NCBI GenBank assembly: GCA_015295945.1
Contig: DVED01000207.1
Span: forward strand, 25,799 to 89,798
Source of the DNA: Oscillatoriales cyanobacterium M59_W2019_021
GTDB taxonomy: Bacteria > Cyanobacteriota > Cyanobacteriia > Cyanobacteriales > Geitlerinemataceae
Direction of reading: 5' to 3'
Length of the DNA: 64,000 nt
Shown: one piece after another, positions 56,474-64,000 of the stretch
Position numbering within the stretch: position 1 is the first letter of the stretch
Layout: every line of letters begins with the position of its first letter
Translations under genes and position numbers: made by a program
The notes under the pieces: model-generated
What the model was told of the DNA's origin: nothing
Database searches by the model: none
The model's input: the letters and a program-made list of their open reading frames with translations, nothing else

Positions 56474-57307
56474 CTAGCTAAGGGCGGTATAGCTAAAAAT
56501 CCAATAGCGCATCAATCCCAGGCGGCTGACCCATTCGATCGAGGCGGTTGCCCGATCGGATTCGGGGTTTCCGGTCGATCGAAAGACGCGGCGCACCACG
56601 GGATAGGTGGGTAGGGTGTTGACGGTGATATCTTCTTCTAAGATGGGGGTAAATCCCGTCGTGCGCCCTAAATTCCGGTAGTCAGCGACGGTATAGGTAC
56701 AGTCCACCGATCCGTAAGTTTCGGCAACCCCAGTTTGGAAAACCTTCGGCAATCCTTTCATAATTGCCAAGGTGATGGGCAGGGGAACGAAATCGCAGAG
56801 GGTGAGTTTACCTCCGGGTTTGAGGACGCGCCGTGCTTCTTGGAAAAAGCGATCGCGGCTGGGAAAATGAAAGATACATTCGACTGCCAGGACGACATCG
56901 AAGGAGTTGTCGGCGAAGGGAAGCTGACAGGCATCGCCTTGGACGAATTCGATCGTGTTGCCGTTGCAGGGTTGGACTTGTTCCCGTGCCCGATCGAGTT
57001 GGCGTCCGTCGATATTCAAACCCACCAATTCCATGTTAGAAAAGCGATCGTTCAAACTGGCGATCGTTCCCCCAAACCCGCAACCGCAGTCGAGAAGGCG
57101 CAATCCGTCGGTTGCCCCTGCCGCATCGCACACTCGTTGTGCCAGACGTTCGGCAGCGAGGGCGAAATCTTCGTCGGAACCGTCGGCAGTATTGGGATTT
57201 GCCCAATATCCCCAGTGGACGTGGCGTCCAAACACGCGGGTGACTTCGGGATTTTGTTGGCGCAACCCTTCAAAGAGGCGATCGAAATAGGGTAAATTCG
57301 CGGTCAT
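56474..57307 (-). CDS. Class I SAM-dependent methyltransferase
   Basis: The 277-residue enzyme has motif I LLDCGCGFGGTIASL (70-84), the acidic loop ELVGLNID, QGDACQLPFADNSFDVVLAVE and the post-motif RVLKPGGKLTLCDF. The arrangement resembles the UbiE, tocopherol and sterol methyltransferase group. N-terminal FGRHVHWGYW is reminiscent of small-molecule methyltransferases. Substrate cannot be told. It lies downstream of the pilin block, with tRNA-Val next on the same strand. Confidence 0.88.
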   Translation of the reverse strand: MTANLPYFDRLFEGLRQQNPEVTRVFGRHVHWGYWANPNTADGSDEDFALAAERLAQRVCDAAGATDGLRLLDCGCGFGGTIASLNDRFSNMELVGLNIDGRQLDRAREQVQPCNGNTIEFVQGDACQLPFADNSFDVVLAVECIFHFPSRDRFFQEARRVLKPGGKLTLCDFVPLPITLAIMKGLPKVFQTGVAETYGSVDCTYTVADYRNLGRTTGFTPILEEDITVNTLPTYPVVRRVFRSTGNPESDRATASIEWVSRLGLMRYWIFSYTALS

Positions 57308-57440
57308 GGGTTATTTTATTAGTTATTGGTTATTTAGTGTTTGGGGTTGGTCATTTGTCATGGGTTATTGGTACAAAGATTCTCCCCGTGTCTCCTTTCC
57401 CCTGCTCAAGAAAGCTCCCCCTGCACACGTCTTACTGAAA

Positions 57441-58029
57441 TTACGGCGCCAAGAAAAGACCCATGGTATCGTTGGCACTGACATCGCACGCGAGTTGCTC
57501 GTTCACTTCAAAATAGCTTTCGGCTAACTGGCGATTGATGACGTTCACGCAGCGTTGGGTGTAGGTTTTGGGAGCTTCTGGGGTTCCGAGGGCTAAAAAG
57601 ACTCGACCGGGGTATTCGGCATCGCCTTGGGGGCGAAATGTCATCGTATTGTCCGGGGATTCCGGCATGGAAAAGATCGACTCTTCAGGGGAAATACCAG
57701 CCGATAGGGTCGTCCAAGTTTGGGGTTCCGAACCCAGGGGAAAACTCGTAACTTGTAATCCCATTTCGTTTTTTTTGGAAGCGGACGGCGTAGCTGCGTC
57801 CGTCGCCGATGGCTTGGCGTTGGGCATCTCGGAGGAATTGTCGGACTTGTTCAGCGAGGAGGTTAATTTTGGTTTCCTCGAGAAATTTGAGGAAATTGGG
57901 AATGGCGATCGCCGCTAAAATCCCCAGAATTATTGTAATCACTAACAGTTCGATCGCAGTATACCCGGCTGACGACGATTTCGGGTTATCGATCGAGGGT
58001 ATCGATTGGCAACCGTTAATCGTTCTCAT
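57441..58029 (-). pseudogene. Type IV prepilin-like (GspH/FimT) gene with frameshift at an A8 tract
   Basis: The frame opening at ATG 58029 codes for a prepilin: a short leader, cleavage site SSAG/YTAIE and a long hydrophobic helix (TAIELLVITIILGILAAIAIP). It then runs through AEQVRQFLRDAQRQA and YAVRFQ. At eight A residues (57769-57776 on the plus strand as T8) the present frame goes to a stop at 57685. The next frame carries on the pilin-like globular domain (LQVTSFPLGSE ... RVFLALGTPE ... ACDVSANDTMGLFLAP) to 57441. With seven A residues a 195-residue protein results. Decay, assembly error or phase variation are open. Confidence 0.85.
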
Positions 58030-58300
58030 CGATGCTCCCGTCCCTGTTTTTCTCGATCGCCTCGGTTTGCTCTCCCACAGGACGTTCCACCCCACGCAAA
58101 CGTTCCTCGGCGACTGGCAACCACCGTTTCTCGTCGGCATGAGTTCGGGAGGCAAATTTGCGACAGAATTCCCAGTTCTTCAGGGCATCGTTCCCGCGTC
58201 CTCGCGCTTCTTCCAGTTGCGCCAGGAGGCAGTAGGCAGATGATCGCTCGGTTTTGAGGGCGATCGCCGTTTTTAAATAAGTCTCGGCATTAACGATCGA
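58016..58300 (-). pseudogene. C-terminal fragment of a TPR protein, 5' part missing
   Basis: A 94-codon frame without a start codon reads AETYLKTAIALKTERSSAYC, LLAQLEEARGRGNDALKNWE, FCRKFASRTHADEKRWLPVA and EERLRG. This is a clear tetratricopeptide helix pair followed by a charged tail. The frame is blocked upstream by a TGA at 58301-58303, and the 200 bases beyond show no coding pattern. It overlaps the prepilin start by 14 bases, as if the genes were once translationally coupled. Likely a truncated relic. Confidence 0.72.
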
Positions 58301-58498
58301 TCAAGGGGCAGAAATTACAACCATTACTTAACATCGTTACGGGTTAAGACCGTTTCGGCTAGAGATGAGCTAGGGGAATGGGAGGATAAAACAACGTCAG
58401 TACGGGATAAGAGATTTTCGGGTGAGGGCTGGTAATGGGTAATCGGTAGCAAACCACTTATTCCTTAAAATCACCAACCCCAAACCCAAGCGATCCCC

Positions 58499-59008
58499 TT
58501 ATCGTCCGGAAATCAAGGGACGGGCAACGAAGTACCCGACCCCAAACGCACCGATAACGATCGCCAACACGATCGTCAAAAACCATTTTTTCTCCCCCAC
58601 TTCTTCCCCGGTCATCTCAAACGGATTGGGATTGGCAGGTTGTTCGGTCACCGCTTGCAGAGACGAAAGTTGCCCTGGCGTGGTGGCAGGCAAACCGTTA
58701 AACTCTAGAGAGCGTTCGCGTAGCGCCTCCAAAGGAGTATCGCCCAATTCAAAAGATTGAGCCACATTACCCATATGCTGCACGGAAGTAACCACCTTCG
58801 CGATTTCCGACTTCAGTTGCTGGTTTTCGGTGGAAAGCTGCTGGTTGTCTCGGCTCAGTTTTTGGTTTTGTTCGTGGAGAGAGTCCAGCAAGGTCTGGGT
58901 GGCTTGCAATTCGGCTGCCAGTTCCCGATAAACGGCAAGGGGAACGGCGCGAGCGTTAGCGCTAACTCGATCGGGCGTTTCGCGAGAAGGGCGGTTAGAT
59001 TTGGGCAT
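58499..59008 (-). CDS. Coiled-coil protein with C-terminal membrane anchor
   Basis: A 169-residue protein. A coiled coil spans about 28-85 (ELAAELQATQTLLDSLHEQNQ, continued by heptads with Leu and Gln). A linker follows, and a single membrane helix is near the end (about 145-163, FLTIVLAIVIGAFGVGYFVA). No signal peptide, so a tail-anchored topology with a cytoplasmic coil is likely. Similar proteins occur in cyanobacteria, but I know no function. The internal GAGCGTTCGCGTAGCGCC stretch is a repeat-like motif. Confidence 0.75.
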   Translation of the reverse strand: MPKSNRPSRETPDRVSANARAVPLAVYRELAAELQATQTLLDSLHEQNQKLSRDNQQLSTENQQLKSEIAKVVTSVQHMGNVAQSFELGDTPLEALRERSLEFNGLPATTPGQLSSLQAVTEQPANPNPFEMTGEEVGEKKWFLTIVLAIVIGAFGVGYFVARPLISGR

Positions 59009-59263
59009 AAGTCGCTCTCTGAGTTAAATTAAACGATACGGTTTGAGGCGATAAACTGAGCTATTGAAGCTAGTAACACTATGCCCTAAAACCCGTACCT
59101 TGAAAATCATTCTGCCCGTTATTAGGGCTTATAGCAGAGGGTTCCAAGGCAGAAGGAAAAGGGTTAACCCATGTGGGTTTCTAAGTTTTGCTATTGTCCT
59201 AACACTCCTGGCTACAGCTATAATTCCACTGTTCGATTCGATCAGTATTTTCCTAACACAGCC

Positions 59264-59704
59264 ATGACTCATTCTTCCGGTTCGCCCAATCTTGCCACCT
59301 CCGATACCAGTTCGCTGTCTCCCACTTCGACGATGAAGTACGGCGAACGCGAAATTGCCGAAGGACAATTGATAACCTTTCCCAACCCCCGGATGGGACG
59401 ACGCTACGATATTCGCATTACCTTGCCGGAGTTTACCTGTAAGTGTCCGTTTTCAGGCTATCCCGATTTTGCCACCATCGACATTACCTACGTCCCCGAC
59501 GAGAAGGTGGTGGAGTTGAAAGCGCTCAAGCTGTATATCAATAGCTATCGCGATCGCTACATTTCTCACGAAGAATCCGTCAACCAAATTCTCGATGACT
59601 TCGTTGCCGCCTGCGATCCTCTAGCCGCGACGGTTAAAGGCGATTTTTCCCCCAGAGGCAACGTTCATACCGTTATCGAAGTCCAGTACGAGAAGAAGGG
59701 GTAA
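59264..59704 (+). CDS. queF: preQ0 reductase (NADPH-dependent 7-cyano-7-deazaguanine reductase)
   Basis: QueF reduces preQ0 to preQ1 in queuosine biosynthesis. The 146-residue unimodular form has the catalytic Cys in TCKCPFSGYPDFATIDI, with the following Asp. The QueF signature ELKALKLYINSYRDRYISHEE binds substrate. Length is that of the short (YkvM) type. The ATG at 59264 is chosen; the frame runs upstream to 59171 without family sequence. I could not fit a preQ1 riboswitch upstream. Confidence 0.95.
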   Translation: MTHSSGSPNLATSDTSSLSPTSTMKYGEREIAEGQLITFPNPRMGRRYDIRITLPEFTCKCPFSGYPDFATIDITYVPDEKVVELKALKLYINSYRDRYISHEESVNQILDDFVAACDPLAATVKGDFSPRGNVHTVIEVQYEKKG

Positions 59705-59764
59705 TTGGTAATTGGTAATCCAAAAAAACTTATTACTTATTACTTATTACCCCTTACCCCTAAA

Positions 59765-62044
59765 TCAATCCTCTTCTCCTTCGTAATAATCGCCGTTGGG
59801 GGCTTCGCTGCCGCCGCCGATGGGGGCGAGATCGATTTGCTGGCGGTAGTAATCGACGCTTTTGACTTGTACGTCTACCCGATCGCCCAAACGGTATTGC
59901 TTGCGGTTTTTGCGTCCCACCAGGGTTTGCTGGCGCGATCGATACTCGTACCAGTCGTCTTTGAGGGAGGAGACGTGAACCAACCCTTCCAAGCGTTCGG
60001 GGGCGCGTCCTTGCTCGCCCGATTCCAGTTCCACGAAGAACCCGTAAGACTGAACCCCAGTAATCAAGCCTTGGAAGACTTCCCCGGTTCGTCCCTTCAT
60101 CGCCCCGGCTTTTTGCAAGCCTTGCCAATCTTCTTCAGCTTCGATCGCCAACCGCTCTCGATCAGTCAGAGAAATCACCACTGCATTCATCCGCTCTTCC
60201 AATTCCTGCTGTACGTCGGGCGGCAGGACGTTCCAGTTGATATTCCCCTGGGCGGAGGAATGGTGCAGATCGACCCGTTCCTTCGATCGGGTGGAGCGGC
60301 GATCGCGCCCTCGCTCGAGTAAGGCGTGGAGCGAGTGTTGTACCAGCAAGTCGGCGTAGCGGTGCAGGGGAGACGTCCAGTGAGCGTACCCGCTTTCGAG
60401 AGCTAAGCCGAAGTGCAAGCCCGGTTTGGTGCTGCACGCCGTGGGTTTGAGGGTTGCCTCTAACAGATAGGTGAGGATTTTCTCATCCTCGGATTCGGTA
60501 AACTGCTCGGTAAACTGTTTGAAATCCGTGGAATAGACGGTTTCCTCGTCTTCGATCCACAATTCCACGCCCATATTGCTCGCCAGCTTCATCACATCTT
60601 GCACGTCGGCAATATCCGGCGCTGGATGGATGCGGAAAATGGCGGGAATGCCCAACGCTTGCAGGTGTTCTCCCGCGCATTGATTGGCGAGGACGACGAA
60701 CTCGCACATCATCGCTTGCGGTTTGGAGAGAGGAGCCAGGACGAGAACGCCCACGGGATTTTCGCCGTCGAAATGGTTATCGTGTTCGGGCAAATCCAAC
60801 TCGAACGCTCCCCGTTGCAGGCGTTGGTCGCGCAGCGCCCGACTCAGCTTCCACAGCCGATCTAGGGTGGGGGCAACGGGTTCGGGCATCTGGGGCACTT
60901 CGGCGCCTTCTGCCTCGAGAATGGCTTGCGCGTGGGGATAGGCAATGTGACAATCGACGGCGACGACGCTTTTTTGAATCTCGAATTCTACTAATTCTCC
61001 GGCTTCGTCAAGGGTCATCAGCAGCGACAGCGCTAACCGTTCTTGTCCGGGGACGAAGGCGCAGGCTTGGCGGACAGCATCCGGCAGCATGGGAAACAGG
61101 GTTTTGCCCAGAAAGATGGAGGTTCCCCGCCGTTGGGCTTCGCGATCAATGGGCGTATCCAGTTCGATGCGGGCGGCAACATCGCTCACGTGCAGGGCAA
61201 CTTGCCACAACCCTTCTCGATCGAGGGCTTTGACGCTGATGGCGCGTTCGGGTAGGGCAGTTTCGCCGGACTCGGGAACCAGGGCGATGGTGAAGTCCCC
61301 TCGCAAATCCTGGCGATTTTTGCGAGCGTCCGCACTGAGTTTTTCCGACAGGTTAGCGGTCGCATCCAGGACTCTCGTGGAGAATTTCCGGGGTAAATCG
61401 TGCTTGCAACAGACGATATCGATATCGTTGGCGGCTTCGGCGTCGCTGCCGAGAATTTGCACCACCCGACCGAGGGGACGAGCGCCGCCGAGGGGATAGC
61501 GCACCACTTCCACGTGAACTAAGTAATCGATCGCCTCTTGCAAGTTGGGATCGTGGGGTAGATCGATTTCAAATAGGAGGCGATCGTCGAGGGGAACGGC
61601 GCGGAAGCCGTCTTCCACGTCTTTGATGCGCGCTAAAACGCTGGGATTGGCGCGTTCGAGAATCAGTTTCACTTCCCCTTCGGGCGATCGGCGGCGACTA
61701 CCTTCTTTGATCACCTTCACCAGCACCCGATCGCCGTTCCAGGCGTTACTCAGATGGGATTCGCGGATGTAGATATCTTCTGCCCCTTCGACTTCCTGAA
61801 TGGCGAAGCAGAATCCCTTGCTGGAACACCGCAGCTTGGCTTCGACTACATCTTCTTCGTACTCCCGTCGATACCGTCCCCGATCTTTGGCGAGGACGCC
61901 GATTTTTTCCAGGACATCCAGGACGATTTGCAGTTTGCGCAAATTTTCGTCATCTTCGCATTCCAGTTTTTTTTCTAAAACCTTGGGAGCGACTAACTTA
62001 TCATCGCTAAAATTCGAGAGTAGTGTTGCGATTGAAAATTCCAT
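59765..62044 (-). CDS. zam: RNase II/R-family protein, Zam-like
   Basis: The 759-residue protein has an N-terminal winged-helix and cold-shock-like part (1-200), an RNB domain (about 240-600) and an S1 domain at about 640-735 (GRTGEVFQGLITGVQSYGFF). RNB features such as TPIDREAQRRGTSIF and MLPDAVRQACAFVPGQERLA are kept. The catalytic cluster DxxxxxDDA, expected near 255-275, is not visible; that stretch reads DFTIALVPESGETALPE then RAISVKALD. The protein resembles Synechocystis Zam, linked to acetazolamide resistance. I rate that identity as likely but not certain. A non-nucleolytic role is possible. Confidence 0.75.
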   Translation of the reverse strand: MEFSIATLLSNFSDDKLVAPKVLEKKLECEDDENLRKLQIVLDVLEKIGVLAKDRGRYRREYEEDVVEAKLRCSSKGFCFAIQEVEGAEDIYIRESHLSNAWNGDRVLVKVIKEGSRRRSPEGEVKLILERANPSVLARIKDVEDGFRAVPLDDRLLFEIDLPHDPNLQEAIDYLVHVEVVRYPLGGARPLGRVVQILGSDAEAANDIDIVCCKHDLPRKFSTRVLDATANLSEKLSADARKNRQDLRGDFTIALVPESGETALPERAISVKALDREGLWQVALHVSDVAARIELDTPIDREAQRRGTSIFLGKTLFPMLPDAVRQACAFVPGQERLALSLLMTLDEAGELVEFEIQKSVVAVDCHIAYPHAQAILEAEGAEVPQMPEPVAPTLDRLWKLSRALRDQRLQRGAFELDLPEHDNHFDGENPVGVLVLAPLSKPQAMMCEFVVLANQCAGEHLQALGIPAIFRIHPAPDIADVQDVMKLASNMGVELWIEDEETVYSTDFKQFTEQFTESEDEKILTYLLEATLKPTACSTKPGLHFGLALESGYAHWTSPLHRYADLLVQHSLHALLERGRDRRSTRSKERVDLHHSSAQGNINWNVLPPDVQQELEERMNAVVISLTDRERLAIEAEEDWQGLQKAGAMKGRTGEVFQGLITGVQSYGFFVELESGEQGRAPERLEGLVHVSSLKDDWYEYRSRQQTLVGRKNRKQYRLGDRVDVQVKSVDYYRQQIDLAPIGGGSEAPNGDYYEGEED

Positions 62045-62572
62045 TGAAGCTATTAATCCTTACAATTTCGACGGGTCTGTGGGTGCTGAAAACGGTGCCT
62101 TGCGGGAGTCTGATCGACAGTTCGACATCCTCCTCCGACCGAGACCCACCGACTTCTGAAGTTTCCCCACCGCCCCCATCCGATTTCAGCCGCTAGACGC
62201 GACTGGCGATCCGCACCTAAAATCGTGGGAACCGAACTTGCGACGGATCTGGTGCAAGGGGTGGGAAAATGAGAAGCCAAAATGGGACGATGCGCTCTTC
62301 ATCGGGTCGGTGTTGAGGGAGCTTCCTGGGGGAAGTGCTGGCGTCGCGCGAACCCAGGTGGAGGGTGATCGATCCGAGGAGGAAATGCGCGAGCTAAAAC
62401 TGCAAACGTCGAACGCGCCGATCGGCTTTCCCAGGAGAGGCTACGCGGTTCTCCCGAGAAGGGGCTGCGCGAACGGCAACGGACTGCCAAGTCGGTGCAG
62501 AATCTTTTTTATTCTAGGTTTAACCGTCCTTTTGGCACAAGTCATTGTAAAAAACTTCACGGAGAGGAGATC
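62045..62572. other. Divergent intergenic region with short palindromic repeats
   Basis: About 530 bases between the Zam-like gene and the GTG-start gene. A motif GGAGAGGCTACGCGGTTCTC and its neighbour GAGAAGGGGCTGCGCGAACG (62433-62476) belong to the short repeats common in cyanobacterial spacers. A 125-codon plus-strand frame crosses it but has no family-like content. AT-rich bases near 62500-62550 may hold the promoter of the next gene. Confidence 0.5.
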
Positions 62573-63130
62573 GTGTGGCAGCAATTTCGAGTTCGATATC
62601 CCACGGGCAGTTTAACCGCAGAATTAATTCAAATTCACGAGGGATGGTTTGTGGTGCGGGCGATGGTGCGAATTGACGATCTCATTGTGGCGACGGGGTT
62701 AGCTGCTTCCCAAACTGTGGAGGAAGCCGAAGATCGCGCTAGATCTCGCGCCCTCGAACTCTTGGGGTTGTCGGCATCTGCGGAATCTCCTGCACCAATT
62801 TCCCCGCCGACAACCCATCCCGCCCCCGTTCGCGAGATGCCCGTGGAAATGCCCCGCCCGCGTCCCAGCATACCATTGCCCGAGGTCGAGGGCGATCGCC
62901 AACAGCCAGAATCGCCCCAGAGCGATTTGATCGACCTGCCCGCAGACCTCGCCCCCCCCACCGACGACTCCGATTTGATGATGAAAACGACCGTAGAGAT
63001 TCGGCGTTTGGGGTGGAGTACCGAACAGGGACGCCATCACCTGGAAAGCACCTACGGCAAGCGATCGCGCCAACACCTCACCCGAGAGGAATTGCTGGAT
63101 TTTTTGCAATATTTGGAGACGTTGGAATGA
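62573..63130 (+). CDS. dsRBD-like protein with conserved C-terminal motif
   Basis: The 185-residue protein begins at GTG 62573, with a strong GGAGAGGAG ribosome site four bases upstream; this decides the start against the longer frame from 62495. The N-terminal 60 residues (FRVRYPTGSLTAELIQIHEG, then VVRAMVRIDDLIVATGLAAS and a basic-acidic helix EEAEDRARSRALELLG) follow the beta-beta-alpha plan of a double-stranded RNA-binding domain. A Pro-rich linker (75-135) precedes a short module, IRRLGWSTEQGRHHLESTYG-KRSRQHLTREELLDFL. Similar modules occur in cyanobacterial DNA-repair or phage proteins. Function is open. Confidence 0.75.
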   Translation: MWQQFRVRYPTGSLTAELIQIHEGWFVVRAMVRIDDLIVATGLAASQTVEEAEDRARSRALELLGLSASAESPAPISPPTTHPAPVREMPVEMPRPRPSIPLPEVEGDRQQPESPQSDLIDLPADLAPPTDDSDLMMKTTVEIRRLGWSTEQGRHHLESTYGKRSRQHLTREELLDFLQYLETLE

Positions 63131-63144
63131 TAAACAATTCCGGA

Positions 63145-63191
63145 GGGGCGTAGGTGAAGCCAGCGCGATGAGCGCTGAGCATTTGGGCGAT
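63145..63191. repeat. MITE-related fragment
   Basis: GGGGCGTAGG, GAAGCCAGCG and AGCATTTGGGCGAT occur in the same order as in the MITE at 53286-53332. The inverted terminal repeats are missing, so it is a fragment or an older copy. Confidence 0.65.
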
Positions 63192-63288
63192 CGCTCATCA
63201 GACAAGACTCAAAGCTAAGATTCTGCGCCCGCTTCGCTTTGCCCGCCGATGATGCCAAAAACACCACATCGATACATTCCCCACACCC

Positions 63289-63310
63289 GCCCGGAGATTA
63301 ATCTCCGGGC
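63289..63310. terminator. Perfect 22-bp palindrome between convergent genes
   Basis: An 11-base arm GCCCGGAGATT meets its exact reverse complement AATCTCCGGGC without a loop. It lies between two convergent genes and may act as a bidirectional terminator, though no T-run follows. It may instead be a dispersed palindromic repeat. Confidence 0.5.
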
Positions 63311-63364
63311 TAATAAACGATCTCCGACCCATGGCGAATGCTACTTCACATCAGTTAGGGAGTG

Positions 63365-63991
63365 TCAATCGGATAGACTCATTTGACCGCGATATCCGGT
63401 GACGATGCGCGTGCCGTCTTTGAGGACGTGAATCTCGATTTGGTCGCTCGCCCAGTGGATGCGGTCTGCCAAGGCGGGGTTGAAGACGCGAACGCGCTGG
63501 TTGCGAGACGAGACGGGAGAATCGGGGGCATGGATGGCTTGGGATTCCACGTAGGGACCGTCTACTAAGATATCGAGTTGTTCGAGTAATTCTGCCGCAC
63601 CGGGAGGGGCATTGGGCGATCGCAATTGTCCCAACGTAAAACCGCTAAATGACATGACATTGAGACCGACGGCTTTGAGTTGGCGGGCGAGTTGTGCCAA
63701 GGCGGGTGCTTGCCAGAAGGGTTCGCCGCCGGAAAAGGTGATGCCTTCGTTGCGAGGATTGCTGGCGATTTTGGTAGCTAATTCGTCCACGGAAATCAGT
63801 TGGTTGATTTCAAAAGACCAAGATGCCGGATTGAAGCATCCGGGGCATTCTCGCTGGCATCCCTGCACCCACACCACCGCCCGACAACCGGGTCCGTTGA
63901 CTTCAGATTCGTCTACATACCCCATAATGTTGAGGTATCCGGGGGGAATTTCCACGGGGGCGTTGGAGGCATAAGCCGTTCGATCGCTCAT
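63365..63991 (-). CDS. NrdG-like radical SAM activating protein
   Basis: The 208-residue protein is a radical SAM enzyme of the type that activates anaerobic ribonucleotide reductase. The 4Fe-4S ligands are Cys45, Cys49 and Cys52 in VQGCQRECPGCFNP. The motif GITFSGGEPFWQA matches the family GGEP. The C-terminal part has LDILVDGPYV and NQRVRVFNP. No nrdD is adjacent, so the partner enzyme is not shown. The gene is close to the right edge but complete. Confidence 0.88.
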   Translation of the reverse strand: MSDRTAYASNAPVEIPPGYLNIMGYVDESEVNGPGCRAVVWVQGCQRECPGCFNPASWSFEINQLISVDELATKIASNPRNEGITFSGGEPFWQAPALAQLARQLKAVGLNVMSFSGFTLGQLRSPNAPPGAAELLEQLDILVDGPYVESQAIHAPDSPVSSRNQRVRVFNPALADRIHWASDQIEIHVLKDGTRIVTGYRGQMSLSD

Positions 63992-64000
63992 GGTTTTCTC

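Noticed and set aside
57809..58243. 144-codon plus-strand frame over the pilin region
   Set aside because: Antisense to the prepilin helix and the TPR fragment, both of which have recognisable protein features.
59064..59263. preQ1 riboswitch ahead of queF
   Set aside because: The aptamer pattern (C-rich loop, AAAACTA tail pairing with the stem) could not be fitted to this stretch.
62238..62615. 125-codon plus-strand frame
   Set aside because: Crosses short spacer repeats and overlaps the strongly supported GTG start at 62573; product looks random.

Overview
The window is chromosomal DNA from a cyanobacterium. The direct evidence is a set of lineage-restricted genes: the RuBisCO chaperone Raf1, the carboxysome shell protein CcmO, a phycobilisome rod-core linker (CpcG), a CpcT-type phycobilin lyase, PsbX of photosystem II, and the variable subunit of ferredoxin-thioredoxin reductase. 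The HIP1 octamer GCGATCGC is also very frequent, and intergenic spacers carry CCCCAAA-type heptamer repeats. The exact genus cannot be read from the sequence. A filamentous, Oscillatoriales-like organism is plausible but unproven.

Layout. 0.1-6.6 kb: raf1 and ccmO back to back, an ExbB/TolQ-like proton channel, a MscS channel, prephenate dehydratase and a DUF1997 protein. 6.8-15 kb: an exported TPR-CHAT protease-like protein, an atypical RluA-family protein, two TPR or membrane proteins, a phytase-like lipoprotein, cpcT and a lone ureB. 15.1-19.4 kb: the minus-strand block rplS - tRNA-Trp - secE - nusG - rplK - rplA - (L10 leader) - rplJ - rplL, closed by a strong terminator. 19.7-32.4 kb: a cupin, an HD-like protein, a PQQ-repeat protein, proS, an MBL-fold protein, cpcG, an RluD-type synthase, a KefB-type antiporter and a Uma2 nuclease.

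32.4-34.2 kb: psbX (39 codons), dnaN and, just upstream of dnaN, a very clear chromosomal replication origin. It has six perfect TTTTCCACA-type DnaA boxes, two near-matches, a TAG-trio element and an AT-rich unwinding tract. 34.4-47.1 kb: a transglutaminase-like membrane protein, a pentapeptide-repeat/nuclease-fold fusion, leuD, a chemoreceptor, leuC, exbD followed by two exported proteins, a DUF3531-like protein, a Nudix hydrolase and cysH. 47.6-64 kb: exported or low-complexity proteins, trmD, rpsB-tsf, ftrV, an ABC ATPase, tRNA-Val, a methyltransferase, a frameshifted prepilin behind a broken TPR gene, queF, a Zam/RNase R-like protein, a dsRBD-like protein and an NrdG-like radical SAM protein.

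Two themes stand out. First, this is mostly ordinary core genome with no defence island, prophage or CRISPR array. Second, a striking number of enzyme-fold proteins lack the residues that define catalysis in their families: the MBL protein, the HD-like protein, the Zam/RNB protein, the RluA protein at 9.5 kb, the transglutaminase at 34.4 kb and the nuclease-like tail at 38.3 kb. Several of these look like established cyanobacterial variants rather than local decay. They are the best leads for undescribed biology here, together with the A8 tract that breaks a pilin gene and the textbook-like origin.
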